In this document: positions 33,501 to 46,500 of the stretch, in pieces | Layout of the letters: each line of letters starts with the position of its first letter | Numbering within the stretch: position 1 is the first letter of the stretch | Assembly: GCA_936450465.1 (NCBI GenBank) | Contig: OW388292.1 | Coordinates: 25,636,652-25,700,651, forward strand | Source: Gibbula magus | Lineage: Eukaryota > Mollusca > Gastropoda > Trochida > Trochidae | Direction of reading: 5' to 3' | DNA: 64,000 bases | Program-made: the position numbers and the translations under genes | The notes under the pieces: generated by a model | The model's database searches: none | Seen by the model: only the letters and a program-made list of their open reading frames with translations | What the model was told of the DNA's origin: nothing

Positions 33501-36500
33501 AGCAGCTCTGTCTTAGCTCCTCTGTCTTAGCAGCTCTGTCTTAGCTCCTCTGTCTTAGCTCCTCTGTCTTAGCTCCTCTGTCTTAGCTCCTCTATCTAAG
33601 CTCCTCTGTCTTAGCTCCTCTATCTTAGCTCCTCTATCTTAGCTGCTCTATCTTAGCTTCTCTGTCTTAGCTTCTCTGTCTTAGCTTCTCTGCCTTAGCT
33701 CCTCTGTCTTAGCTGATCTGTCTTAGCTCCTCTGTCCTAGCTCCTCTGCCATAGCTCCTCTGTCTTAGCTCCTCTATCTTAGCTTCTCTGCCTTAGCTTC
33801 TCTGTCTTAGCTGCTCTGTCTTAGCTCCTCCGTCCTAGCTCCTCTGCCATAACTCCTCTGTCTTAGCTCTTCTGTCATAGCTTCTTTCCCTTAGCTCCTA
33901 TGTCTTAGCAGCTTTGTCTTAGCTCCTCTGTCTTAGCTCCTCTATCTTAGCTCCTCTGTCTTAGCCTCTCTGCCTTAGCTCATCTGTATTAGAAGCTCTG
34001 TCTTAGTTCCTCTGTCTTAGCTCCTCTATCTTAGCACATCTGTTTTAGCTCCTCTATCTTAGCTTCTCTGTCTTCGCTAACCTATCTTAGCTCCTCTATC
34101 TTAGCTGCTCTGTGTTACGGCTCTCTGTTAGCTTCTCTGTCTTAGCTTCTCTATCTCCGCTCCTCTGACTTAGCTCCTCTGTCTAAGCTTCTCTTCATTA
34201 GCTCCTTTGTCTTAGTTCCTCTGCCTTAGCTCCTCTGTCTTAGCTCCTCTGTCTTAGCTCCTCAATCTTAGCTCATCTGATTTAGCTCCTCTATCTTAGC
34301 TCCTCTGCCATAGCTCCTCTGTCTTAGCTCCTCTGTCTTAGCCTCTCTGCCTTAGCTCATCTGTCTTAGCAGCTCTGTCTTAGCTCCTCTGTCTTAGTTC
34401 CTCTATCTTAGCACATCTGTTTTAGCTCCTCTATCTTAGCTTCTCTGTCTTCGCTAACCTATCTTAGCTCCTCTATCTTAGCTGCTCTGTGTTAGCAGCT
34501 CTCTGTTAGCTTCTCTGTCTTAGCTTCTCTATCTCCGCTCCTCTGGCTTAGCTCCTCTGTCTAAGCTTCTCTTCATTAGCTCCTCTGTCTTAGTTCCGCT
34601 GCCTTAGCTCCTCTGTCTTAGCTCCTCTGTTTTAGCTCCTCTGTCTTAGCTCCTCTGTTTAGTTCCTCTTTCTGAACTCCTCTATCTTAGCTCCTATGCT
34701 CTGTCTTAGATTCTCTATGTTAGCTCATCTGTCTTAGTTTCTCTATCTTAGCTCCTCTGTCTTAGCTCATCTGTCTTTGCTCCTCTGTCTTAGCTCTTCT
34801 GTCTTATCTCCCCTGTCTTAACTCCTCTGTCTTAGTTCCTCTGTTTAGTTCCTCTATCTGAGCTCCTCTATCTGAAATCCTCTATCCTAGCTCCTCTGTC
34901 TTAGCTCATCTGTCTTAGCTTCTCTGTCTTAGCTCATCTGTCTTAGCTTCTCTGTCTTATCTTCTCTGTCTAAGCTTCTCTTCATTAGCTCCTCTGTCTT
35001 AGCTCCTCTGCCTTAGCTCCTCTGTCTTAGCTCCTCTGTTTTAGCTCCTCTGTCTTAGCTCCTCTGTTTAGTTCCTCTATCCGAACTCCTCTATCTTAGC
35101 TCTTATGCTCTGTCTTAGCTTCTCTATGTTAGCTCATCTGTCTTAGTTTCTCTATCTTAGCTCCTCTGTCTTAGCTCATCTGTGTTAGCTTCTCTATCTT
35201 AGCTCCTCTGTCTTTGCTCCTCTGTCTTAGCTCCTCTGTTTTAGCTCCTCTATTTTAGCTTCTCTATCATATCTCCACTATCGTAGCTCCTCCATCATAG
35301 CTCATCTGTCTAAGCTCCTCTGTCTTATCTCCCCTGTCTTAGCTCCTCTGTCTTAGCTCCTCTGTTTAGTTCCTCTATCTGAGCTCCTCTATCTGAAATC
35401 CTCTATCTTAGCTCCTCTGTCTTAGCTCATCTGTCTTAGCTTCTCTGTCTTAGCTCATCTGTCTTGGCTCCCCTATCTTAGCTTCTCTGTTCTAGCTTCT
35501 CTGATTAGTTCCTCTATCTGAACTCCTCTATCTTAGCTCCTATGCTCTGTCTTAGCTTATCTGTCTTAGCTCCTCTGTCTTAGCTCCTCTGCCATAGCTC
35601 TTTTGTCTTAGCTCCTCTGTCTTAGCTTCTCTGCCTTAGCTACTCTGTCTTAGCAGCTCTGTCTTAGCTCCTCTGTCTTAGTTCCTCTATCTTAGCTCAT
35701 CTGTTTTAGCTCCTCTATCTTAGCTCCTCTATCTTAGCTCCTCTATCTTAGTTTCTCTGTCTTAGCTAACCTATCTTAGCTCCTCTATCTTAGCTGCTCT
35801 GTGTTAGCTGCTCTGTTTTAGCTTCTCTGTCTTAGCTTCTCTATCTCAGCTCCTCTGTCTTAGCTCCTCTGTCTTAGCTCCTCTGCCTTAGCTCCTCTGT
35901 CTTAGCTCCTCTGTTTTAGCTCCTCTGTCTTAGCTCCTCTGTTTAGTTCCTCTATCCGAACTCCTCTATCTTAGCTCTTATGCTCTGTCTTAGCTTCTCT
36001 ATGTTAGCTCATCTGTCTTAGTTTCTCTATCTTAGCTCCTCTGTCTTAGCTCATCTGTGTTAGCTTCTCTATCATAGCTCCTCTGTCTTTGCTCCTCTGT
36101 CTTAGCTCCTCTGTTTTAGCTCCTCTATTTTAGCTTCTCTATCATATCTCCACTATCGTAGCTCCTCCATCATAGCTCATCTGTCTTAGCTCCTCTGTCT
36201 TATCTCCCCTGTCTTAGCTCCTCTGTCTTAGCTCCTCTGTTTAGTTCCTCTATCTGAGCTCCTCTATCTGAAATCCTCTATCTTAGCTCCTCTGTCTTAG
36301 CTCATCTGTCTTAGCTTCTCTGTCTTAGCTCATCTGTCTTGGCTCCCCTATCTTAGCTTCTCTGTTCTAGCTTCTCTGATTAGTTCCTCTATCTGAACTC
36401 CTCTATCTTAGCTCCTATGCTCTGTCTTAGCTTATCTGTCTTAGCTCCTCTGTCCTAGCTCCTCTGCCATAGCTCTTTTGTCTTAGCTCCTCTGTCATAG

Positions 36501-39300
36501 ATTCTCTGCCTTAGCTCCTATATCTTAGCTCCTCTGTCTTAGCTGCTCTGTCTTAGCTCCTCTGTCCTAGCTCCTCTGACATAGCTCCTCTGTCTTAGCT
36601 CCTCTGTCTTAGCTTCTCTGCCTTATCTCCTCTGTCTTAGCAGCTCTGTCTTAGCTCCTCTGTCTTAGCTCCTCTATCTTAGCTGCTCTGTCTTAGCTCC
36701 TCTGTCTTAGCTTCTCTGCCTTAGCTCCTATATCTTAGCTCCTCTGTCTTAGCTGCTCTGTCTTAGCTCCTATGTCCTAGCTCCTCTGACATAGCTCCTC
36801 TGTCTTAGCTCCTCTGTCTTAGCTTCTCTGCCTTATCTCCTCTGTCTTAGCAGCTCTGTCTTAGCTCCTTTGTCTTAGCAGCTCTGTCTTAGCTCCTCTG
36901 TCTTAGCAGCTCTGTCTTAGCTCCTCTGTCTTAGCTCCTCTGTCTTAGCTCCTCTGTCTTAGCTCCTCTATCTTAGCTCCTCTGTCTTAGCTCCTCTATC
37001 TTAGCTCCTCTATCTTAGCTGCTCTATCTTAGCTTCTCTGTCTTAGCTTCTCTGTCTTAGCTTCTCTGCCTTAGCTCCTCTGTCTTAGCTGATCTGTCTT
37101 AGCTCCTCTGTCCTAGCTCCTCTGCCATAGCTCCTCTGTCTTAGCTCCTCTATCTTAGCTTCTCTGCCTTAGCTTCTCTGTCTTAGCTGCTCTGTCTTAG
37201 CTCCTCCGTCCTAGCTCCTCTGCCATAGCTCCTCTGTCTTAGCTCCTCTGTCATAGCTTCTCTCCCTTAGCCCCTATGTCTTAGCAGCTTTGTCTTAGCT
37301 CCTCTGTCTTAGCTCCTCTATCTTAGCTCATCTGTTTTAGCTCCTCTATCTTAGCTCCTCTGCCATAGCTCCTCTGTCTTAGCTCCTCTGTCTTAGCCTC
37401 TCTGCCTTAGCTCATCTGTATTAGAAGCTCTGTCTTAGTTCCTCTGTCTTAGCTCCTCTATCTTAGCACATCTGTTTTAGCTCCTCTATCTTAGCTTCTC
37501 TGTCTTCGCTAACCTATCTTAGCTCCTCTATCTTAGCTGCTCTGTGTTACGGCTCTCTGTTAGCTTCTCTGTCTTAGCTTCTCTATCTCCGCTCCTCTGA
37601 CTTAGCTCCTCTGTCTAAGCTTCTCTTCATTAGCTCCTCTGTCTTAGTTCCTCTGCCTTAGCTCCTCTGTCTTAGCTCCTCCATCTTAGCTCATCTGATT
37701 TAGCTCCTCTATCTTAGCTCCTCTGCCATAGCTCCTCTGTCTTAGCTCCTCTGTCTTAGCCTCTCTGCCTTAGCTCATCTGTCTTAGCAGCTCTGTCTTA
37801 GCTCCTCTGTCTTAGCTCCTCTATCTTAGCACATCTGTTTTAGCTCCTCTATCTTAGCTTCTCTGTCTTCGCTAACCTATCTTAGCTCCTCTATCTTAGC
37901 TGCTCTGTGTTAGCAGCTCTCTGTTAGCTTCTCTGTCTTAGCTTCTCTATCTCCGCTCCTCTGGCTTAGCTCCTCTGTCTAAGCTTCTCTTCATTAGCTC
38001 CTCTGTCTTAGTTCCGCTGCCTTAGCTCCTCTGTCTTAGCTCCTCTGTTTTAGCTCCTCTGTCTTAGCTCCTCTGTTTAGTTCCTCTTTCTGAACTCCTC
38101 TATCTTAGCTCCTATGCTCTGTCTTAGATTCTCTATGTTAGCTCATCTGTCTTAGTTTCTCTATCTTAGCTCCTCTGTCTTAGCTCATCTGTCTTTGCTC
38201 CTCTGTCTTAGCTCTTCTGTCTTATCTCCCCTGTCTTAACTCCTCTGTCTTAGTTCCTCTGTTTAGTTCCTCTATCTGAGCTCCTCTATCTGAAATCCTC
38301 TATCCTAGCTCCTCTGTCTTAGCTCATCTGTCTTAGCTTCTCTGTCTTAGCTCATCTGTCTTAGCTTCTCTGTCTTATCTTCTCTGTCTAAGCTTCTCTT
38401 CATTAGCTCCTCTGTCTTAGCTCCTCTGCCTTAGCTCCTCTGTCTTAGCTCCTCTGTTTTAGCTCCTCTGTCTTAGCTCCTCTGTTTAGTTCCTCTATCC
38501 GAACTCCTCTATCTTAGCTCTTATGCTCTGTCTTAGCTTCTCTATGTTATCTCATCTGTCTTAGTTTCTCTATCTTAGCTCCTCTGTCTTAGCTCATCTG
38601 TGTTAGCTTCTCTATCTTAGCTCCTCTGTCTTTGCTCCTCTGTCTTAGCTCCTCTGTTTTAGCTCCTCTATTTTAGCTTCTCTATCATATCTCCACTATC
38701 GTAGCTCCTCCATCATAGCTCATCTGTCTTAGCTCCTCTGTCTTATCTCCCCTGTCTTAGCTCCTCTGTCTTAGCTCCTCTGTTTAGTTCCTCTATCTGA
38801 GCTCCTCTATCTGAAATCCTCTATCTTAGCTCCTCTGTCTTAGCTCATCTGTCTTAGCTTCTCTGTCTTAGCTCATCTGTCTTGGCTCCCCTATCTTAGC
38901 TTCTCTGTTCTAGCTTCTCTGATTAGTTCCTCTATCTGAACTCCTCTATCTTAGCTCCTATGCTCTGTCTTAGCTTATCTGTCTTAGCTCCTCTGTCCTA
39001 GCTCCTCTGCCATAGCTCTTTTGTCTTAGCTCCTCTGTCTTAGCTTCTCTGCCTTAGCTACTCTGTCTTAGCAGCTCTGTCTTAGCTCCTCTGTCTTAGT
39101 TCCTCTATCTTAGCTCATCTGTTTTAGCTCCTCTATCTTAGCTCCTCTATCTTAGCTCCTCTATCTTAGTTTCTCTGTCTTAGCTAACCTATCTTAGCTC
39201 CTCTATCTTAGCTGCTCTGTGTTAGCTGCTCTGTTTTAGCTTCTCTGTCTTAGCTTCTCTATCTCAGCTCCTCTGTCTTAGCTCCTCTGTCTTAGCTCCT
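30580..39300. repeat. Array domain A: 2.43/3.42-kb higher-order repeats
   Basis: Rare variants recur in the same order at fixed offsets. TGTGTTACGG: 31,681, 34,111, 37,543. GTTAGCAGCTCTCTG: 32,060, 34,491, 37,909. CGAACTCCTC after CTATC: 32,651, 35,082, 35,957, 38,500. CGTAGCTCCTCCATCAT: 32,851, 35,282, 36,157, 38,700. Offsets are therefore 2,430-2,431 bp between copies A1 and A2, and 3,418-3,432 between A2 and A3, the extra kilobase holding an 875-bp duplication (35,082 to 35,957). Between copies I see only scattered substitutions over hundreds of bases. Confidence 0.92.
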
Positions 39301-41499
39301 CTGCCTTAGCTCCTCTGTCTTAGCTCCTCTGCCTCAGCTCCTCTGTCTTAGCTCCTCTATCTTAGCTCCTCTGTCTTAGCTCCTCTGTCTTAGCTTCTCT
39401 GTCTTAGCTTCTCTATCTAAGCTCCTCTATCTTAGCTCCTCTGTCTTAGCTGCTCTGTCTGAGCTCCTCTGTTCAGTTCCTCTATCTGAAATCCTCTATC
39501 TTAGCTCCTCTCTCTGAACTCCTCTGTCTTAGCACCTCTATCTTAGCTCCTCTGTTTTAGCGCCTCTGTCTTAGCTCCTCTATCTTAGCTCCTCTGTTTT
39601 AGCTCCTCTGTCTAACCTCCTCTGTTTAGTTCCTCTATCTGAACTCCTCTATCTTAGCTGCTATACTCTGTCTTAGCTTCTCTATGTTAGCTCATCTGTC
39701 TTAGTTTCTCTATCTTAGCTCCTCTGTCTTAGCTCATCTGTCTTTGCTCCTCTGTCTTAGCTCATCTGTCTTAGCTTCTCTATCTTAGCTCCTATGTCTT
39801 TGCTCCTCTGTCTTAGCTCCTCTGTCTTTGCTCCTCTGTCTTAGCTCCTCTGTCTTAGCTCCTCTATCTTAGCTCCTCTATCTTCGCTCAACTATCGTAG
39901 CTCCTCTATCGTAGCTCATCTGTCTTAGCTCCTCTGTCTTATCTCCCCTGTCTTAGCTTCTCTATCTTAGCTCCTCTGTTTAGTTCCTCTATCTGAGCTC
40001 CTCTATCTGAAATCCTCTATCTTAGCTCCTCTGTCTTAGCTCCTCTGTCTTAGATTCTCTGTCTTAGCTCATCTGTCTTAGCTTCTCTGTCTTAGCTTCT
40101 CTGTCCTGGCTCCTCTATGTTAGCTTCTCTGTTCTGGCTTCTCTGTTTAGTTCCTCTATCTGAACTCCTCTATCTTAGCTCCTCTATCTTAGCTTCTCTG
40201 TTCTAGCTCCTCTGTTTAGTTCCCCTATCTTAGCTCCTCTACCTTAGCTCATCTGTCTTATCTCCTCTGTGTTTGCTCCTCTGTCTTAGCTCCTCTGTCT
40301 TAGCTCCCATGTTTAGTTCCTCTATCTGAGCTCCTCTATCTGAAATCCTCTATCTTAGCTCCTCTGTCTTAGCTCCTCTGTCTTAGCTTCTCTGTCTTGG
40401 CTCCTCTATCTTAGCTTTTCTGTTCTAGACTCTCTGTTTAGTTCCTCTATCTGAACTCCTCTGTCTTAGCTTCTCTGTCTTAGCTTCTCTATCTCAGCTC
40501 CTCTGTCTTAGCTCCTCTGTCTAAGCTTCTCTGCATTAGCTCCTCTGTCTTAGCTCCTCTGCCTCAGCTCCTCTGTCTTAGCTCCTCTATCTTAGCTCCT
40601 CTGTCTTAGCTCCTCTGTCTTAGCTTCTCTGTCTTAGCTTCTCTATCTTAGCTCCTCTGTCTTAGCTCCTCTGTCTTAGCTCCTCTGTTTAGCTCCTCTG
40701 TCTTAGCTCCTTTACCTGAAATCCTCTATCTTAGCTCCTCTGTCTTAGCTTCTATGTCTTTTCTCCTCTGTCTTAGCTTCTCTGTCTTAGCTTCTCTGCC
40801 TTAGCTCCTCTGTCTTAGCAGCTCTGTCTTAACTCCTCTGTCTTAGCTTAGCGTCTTAGCTAACCTATCTGAGCTCCTCTATCTTTGCTGCTCTGTGTTA
40901 GCTGCTCTGTGTTAGCTTCTCTGTCTTAGCTTCTCTATCTCAGCTCCTCTGTCTTAGCTCCTCTGTCTAAGCTTCTCTGCATTAACTCCTCTGTCTTAGC
41001 TCCTCTATCTTAGCTCCTCTGTTTTAGCTACTCTGTCTTAGCTACTCTGTTTACTTCCTCTCACTGAACTCCTCTACCTTAGCTCCTATGCTCTGTCTTA
41101 GCTTCTCTATGTTAGCTCATCTGTCTTAGTTTCTCTATCTCAGTTCCTCTATCTTAGCTCCTCTCTCTTTGCTCCTCTGTCTTAGCTCCTCTGTTTAGTT
41201 CTTCTATCTGAGCTCCTCTCTCTTAATTCCTCTGTCTTAGCTGCTCTGTCTTAGCTCCTCTATCTTAGCTCCTCTATCTTAGCTCCTCTGTTTTAGCTCC
41301 TCTGTCTTAGCTCCTCTGTTTACTTCCTCTCTCTGAACTCCTCTATCTTGGCTCCTATGCTATGTCTTAGCTTCTCTATGTTAGCTCATCTGTCTTAGTT
41401 TCTCTATCTCAGTTCCTCTATCTTAGCTCCTCTGTCTTTGCTCCTCTGTCTTAGCTCCTCTGTCTTAGCTCCTCTATCTTAGCTCCTCTATCTTAACTC

Positions 41500-44400
41500 C
41501 TCTATCTTAGCTCCACTATCGTAGCTCCTCCATCGTAGCTCATCTGTCTTAGCTCCTCTGTCTTATCTCCCCTGTCTTAGCTCCTCTGTCTTAGCTCCTC
41601 TGTCTTAGCTTCTCTGTCTTAGCTCCTCTATCTTAGCTCCTCTGTCTTTTCTCCTCTGTCTTAGCTTCTCTGTCTTAGCTTCTCTGCCTTGGCTCCTCTG
41701 TCTTAGCAGCTCTGTCTTACCTCCTATGTCTTAGCTTCTCTGTCTTAGCTAACCTATCTTAGCTCCTCTGTCTTAGCTGCTCTGTGTTAGCTTCTCTGTC
41801 TTAGCTTCTCTATCTCAGCTCCTCTGTCTTAGCTCCTCTGTCTAAACTTCTCTGCATTAACTCCTCTGTCTTAGGTCCTCTGCCTTAGCTCCTCTGTTTT
41901 AGCTCCTCTATCTTAGCTTTTCTGTCTTAGCTCCTCTGTCTAAGCTTCTCTGTCTTAGCTCCTCTATCTTAGCTCCTCTATCTTAACTCCTTTGTTTTAG
42001 CTCCTCTGTTTACTTCCTCTCTCTGAACTCCTCTATCTTAGCTCCTATGCTCTGTCTTAGCTTCTCTATGTTAGCTCATCTGTCTTCGTTTCTCTATCTC
42101 AGTTCCTCTATCTTAGATCCTCTGTCTTTGCTCCTCTGTCTTAGCTCCTCTGTCTTAGCTCCTCTATCTTAGCTCCTCTATCATAGCTCCTCTATCTTAG
42201 CTCCACTATCGTAGCTCCTCCATCGTAGCTCATCTGTCTTAGCTCCTCTGTCTTATCTCCCCTGTCTTAGCTCCTCTGTCTTAGCTCCTCTGTCTTAGCT
42301 CCTCTGTCTAAGCTTCTCTGCATTAACTCCTCTGTCTTAGGTCCTCTGCCTTAGCTCCTCTGTTTTAGCTCCTCTATCTAAGCTCCTCTGTCTAAGCTCC
42401 TCTGTCTAAGCTTCTCTGTCTTAGCTCCTCTATCTTAGCTCCTCTATCTTAGCTCCTTTGTTTTAGCTCCTCTATCTTAGCTCCTCTGTCTTAGCTCCTC
42501 TGTTTACTTCCTCTCTCTGAACTCCTCTATCTTAGCTCCTATGCTATGTCTTAGCTTCTCTATGTTAGCTCATCTGTCTTCGTTTCTCTATCTCAGTTCC
42601 TCTATCTTAGCTCCTCTCTCTTTGCTCCCCTGTCTTAGCTCCTCTGTCTTAGCTCCTCTATCTTAGCTCCTCTATCTTAGCTCCTCTATCTTAGCTCCAC
42701 CATCGTAGCTCCTCCATCGTAGCTCATCTGTCGTAGCTCCTTTGTCTTATCTCCCCTGTCTTAGCTCCTCTGTCTTAGCTCCTCTTTCTTAGCTCCTCTA
42801 CCTTAGCTCATCTGTCTTATCTCCTCTGTCTTAGCTCCTCTGTCTTAGCTCTTCTGTCTTAGCTCCTCTGTTTAGTTCCTCTATCTGAGGTCCTCTATCT
42901 GAAATCCTCTATCTTAGCTCCTCTGTCTTAGCTCCTCTGTCTTAGCTTCTCTGTCTTGGCTCCTCTATCTTAGCTTTTCTGTTCTAGCCTCTCTGTTTAG
43001 TTCCTCTATCTGAACTCCTCTGTCTTAGCTTCTCTGTCTTAGCTTCTCTATCTCAGCTCCTCTGTCTTAGCTCCTCTGTCTAAGCTTCTCTGCATTAGCT
43101 CCTCTGTCTTAGCTCCTCTGCCTCAGCTCCTCTGTCTTAGCTCCTCTATCTTAGCTCCTCTGTCTTAGCTTCTCTGTCTTAGCTCCTCTATCTTTGCTGC
43201 TCTGTGTTAGCTGCTCTGTGTTAGCTTCTCTGTCTTAGCTTCTCTATCTCAGCTCCTCCGTCTTAGCTCCTCTGTCTAAGTTTCTCTACATTAACTCCTC
43301 TGTCTTAGCTCCTCTGCCTTAGCTCCTCTGTTTTAGCTCCTCTATCTTAGCTGCTCTGTCTTAGCTCCTCTGTTTAGTTCCTCTATCTGAGCTCCTCTCT
43401 CTTAATTCCTCTGTCTTAGCTGCTCTGTCTTAGCTCCTCTATCTTAGCTCCTCTATCTTAGCTCCTCTGTCTTAGCTCCTCTGTTTACTTCCTCTCTCTG
43501 AACTCCTCTATCTTAGCTCCTATGCTATGTCTTAGCTTCTCTATGTTAGCTCATCTGTCTTAGTTTCTCTATCTCAGTTCCTCTATCTTAGCTCCTCTGT
43601 CTTTGCTCCTCTGTCTAAGCTCCTCTGTCTTAGCTCCTCTATCTTAGCTCCTCAATCTTAGCTCTTCTATCTTAGCTCCACTATCGTAGCTCCTCCATCG
43701 TAGCTCATCTGTCTTAGCTCCTCTGTCTTATCTCCCCTGTCTTAGCTCCTCTGTCTTAGCTCCTCTGTCTTAGCTTCTCTGTCTTAGCTCCTCTATCTTA
43801 GCTCCTCTGTCTTTTCTCCTCTGTCTTAGCTTCTCTGTCTTAGCTTCTCTGCCTTAGCTCCTCTGTCTTAGCAGCTCTGTCTTACCTCCTATGTCTTGGC
43901 TTCTCTGTCTTAGCTAACCTATCTTAGCTCCTCTATCTTTGCTGTTCTGTCTTAGCTGCTCTGTGTTAGCTTCTCTGTCTTAGCTTCTCTATCTCAGCTC
44001 CTCTGTCTTAGCTCCTCTGTCTAAGCTTCCCTGCATTAACTCCTCTGTCTTAGGTCCTCTGCCTTAGCTCCTCTGTTTTAGCTCCTCTATCTTAGCTCCT
44101 CTGTCTTAGCTCCTCTGTCTAAGCTTCTCTGTCTTAGCTCCTCTATCTTAGCTCCTCTATCTTAGCTCATTTGTTTTAGCTCCTCTGTCTTAGCTCCTCT
44201 GTCTTAGCTCCTCTATCTTAGCTCCTCTATCTTAGCTCCTCTATCTTAGCTCCACTATCGTAGCTCCTCCATCGTAGCTCATCTGTCTTAGCTCCTCTGT
44301 CTTTTCTCCCCTGTCGTAGCTCCTCTGTCTTAGCTCCTCTGTCTTAGCTCATCTGTCTTAGCTTCTCTGTCTTAGCTTCTCTGTCTTGGCTCCTCTATCT

Positions 44401-46500
44401 TAGTTCCTATGTTCTATCTTCTCTGTTTAGTTCCTCTATCTGAACTCCTCTAATTGAACTCCTCTGTCTTAGCTCCTCTTTCTTAGCTCCTCTGCCTTAG
44501 CTAATCTGTCTTATCTCCTCTGTCTTAGTTCCTCTGTCTTTTCTCCTCTGTCTTAGCTTCTCTGTCTTAGCTTCTCTATGTTAGCTCCTCTATTTTAGCT
44601 CCTCTGTCTTAGCTCCTCTGTCTTAGCTCCTCTGTCTTAGCTTCTCTGTCTTAGCTCATCTGTCTTAGCTTCTCTGTCCTGGCTCCTCTATCTTAGCTCC
44701 TCTCTCTTTGCTCCTCTGTCTTAGCTCCTCTGTCTTAGCTCCTCTATCTTAGCTCCTCTATCTTAGCTCCTCTATCTTAGCTCCACCATCGTAGCTCCTC
44801 CATCGTAGCTCATCTGTCGTAGCTCCTTTGTCTTATCTCCCCTGTCTTAGCTCCTCTGTCTTACCTCCTCTTTCTTAGCTCCTCTACCTTAGCTCATCTG
44901 TCTTATCTCCTCTGTCTTAGCTCCTCTGTCTTAGCTCCTCTGTCTTAGCTCCTCTGTTTAGTTCCTCTATCTGAGGTCCTCTATCTGATATCCTCTATCT
45001 TAGCTCCTCTGTCTTAGCTCCTCTGTCTTAGCTTCTCTGTCTTGGCTCCTCTATATTAGCTTTTCTGTTCTAGCCTCTCTGTTTAGTTCCTCTATCTGAA
45101 CTCATCTGTCTTAGCTTGTCTGTCTAAACTTCTCTATCTCAGCTCCTCTGTCTTAGCTCCTCTGTCTAAGCTTCTCTGCATTAGCTCTTCTGTCTTAGCT
45201 CCTCTGCCTCAGCTCCTCTGTCTTAGCTCCTCTATCTTAGCTCCTCTGTCTTAGCTTCTCTGTCTTAGCTCCTCTATCTTTGCTGCTCTGTGTTAGCTGC
45301 TCTGTGTTAGCTTCTCTGTCTTAGCTTCTCTATCTCAGCTCCTCTGTCTTAGCTCCTCTGTCTAAGCTTCTCTGCATTAACTCCTCTGTCTTAGCTCCTC
45401 TGCCTTAGCTCCTCTGTTTTAGCTCCTCTATCTTATCTGCTCTGTCTTAGCTCCTCTGTTTAGTTCCTCTATCTGAGCTCCTCTCTCTTAATTCCTCTGT
45501 CTTAGCTGCTCTGTCTTAGCTCCTCTATCTTAGCTCCACTATCTTAGCTCCTCTGTCTTATCTCCTCTGTTTACTTCCTCTCTCTGAACTCCTCTATCTT
45601 AGCTCCTATGCTATGTCTTAGCTTCTCTATGTTAGCTCATCTGTCTTAGTTTCTCTATCTCAGTTCCTCTATCTTAGCTCCTCTGTCTTTGCTCCTCTGT
45701 CTTAGCTCCTCTGTCTTAGCTCCTCTATCTTAGCTCCTCTATCTTAGCTCTTCTATCTTAGCTCCACTATCGTAGCTCCTCCATCGTAGCTCATCTGTCT
45801 TAGCTCCTCTGTCTTATCTCCCCTGTCTTAGCTCCTCTGTCTTAGCTCCTCTGTCTTAGCTTCTCTGTCTTAGCTCCTCTATCTTAGCTCCTCTGTCTTT
45901 TCTCCTCTGTCTTAGCTTCTCTGTCTTAGCTTCTCTGCCTTAGCTCCTCTGTCTTAGCAGCTCTGTCTTACCTCCTATGTCTTAGCTTCTCTGTCTTAGC
46001 TAACCTATCTTAGCTCCTCTATCTTTGCTGCTCTGTGTTAGCTGCTCTGTGTTAGCTTCTCTGTCTTAGCTTCTCTATCTCAGCTCCTCTGTCTTAGCTC
46101 CTCTGTCTAAGCTTCTCTGCATTAACTCCTCAGTCTTAGGTCCTCTGCCTTAGCTCCTCTGTTTTAGCTCCTCTATCTTAGCTCCTCTGTCTTAGCTCCT
46201 CTGTCTAAGCTTCTCTGTCTTAGCTCCTCTATCTTAGCTCCTCTATCTTAGCTCATTTGTTTTAGCTCCTCTGTCTTAGCTCCTCTGTTTACTTCCTCTC
46301 TCTGAACTCCTCTATCTTAGCTCCTATGCTCTGTCTCAGTTCCTCTATCTTAGCTCCTCTGTCTTTGCTCCTCTGTCATAGCTCCTCTGTCTTAGCTCCT
46401 CTATATTAGCTCCTCTATCTTAGCTCCTCTATCTTAGCTCCACTATCGTAGCTCTTCCATCGTAGCTCATCTGGCTTAGCTCCTCTGTCTTATCTCCCCT
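41500..46500. repeat. Array domain B: 2,086-bp higher-order repeat
   Basis: Marker CGTAGCTCCTCCATCG occurs at 41,520, 42,210, 42,704, 43,685, 44,259 and 44,790, then 45,771, with a variant at 46,447. The variant CTCCACCATCG is found only twice, with its CGTAG at 42,704 and 44,790 (offset 2,086). CTATCTGAGG is found at 42,881 and 44,967 (offset 2,086), and 43,685 to 45,771 is again 2,086. Domain B uses the CATCGTAG form where domain A has CATCATAG, so the two domains were amplified separately from related ancestors. Confidence 0.9.
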
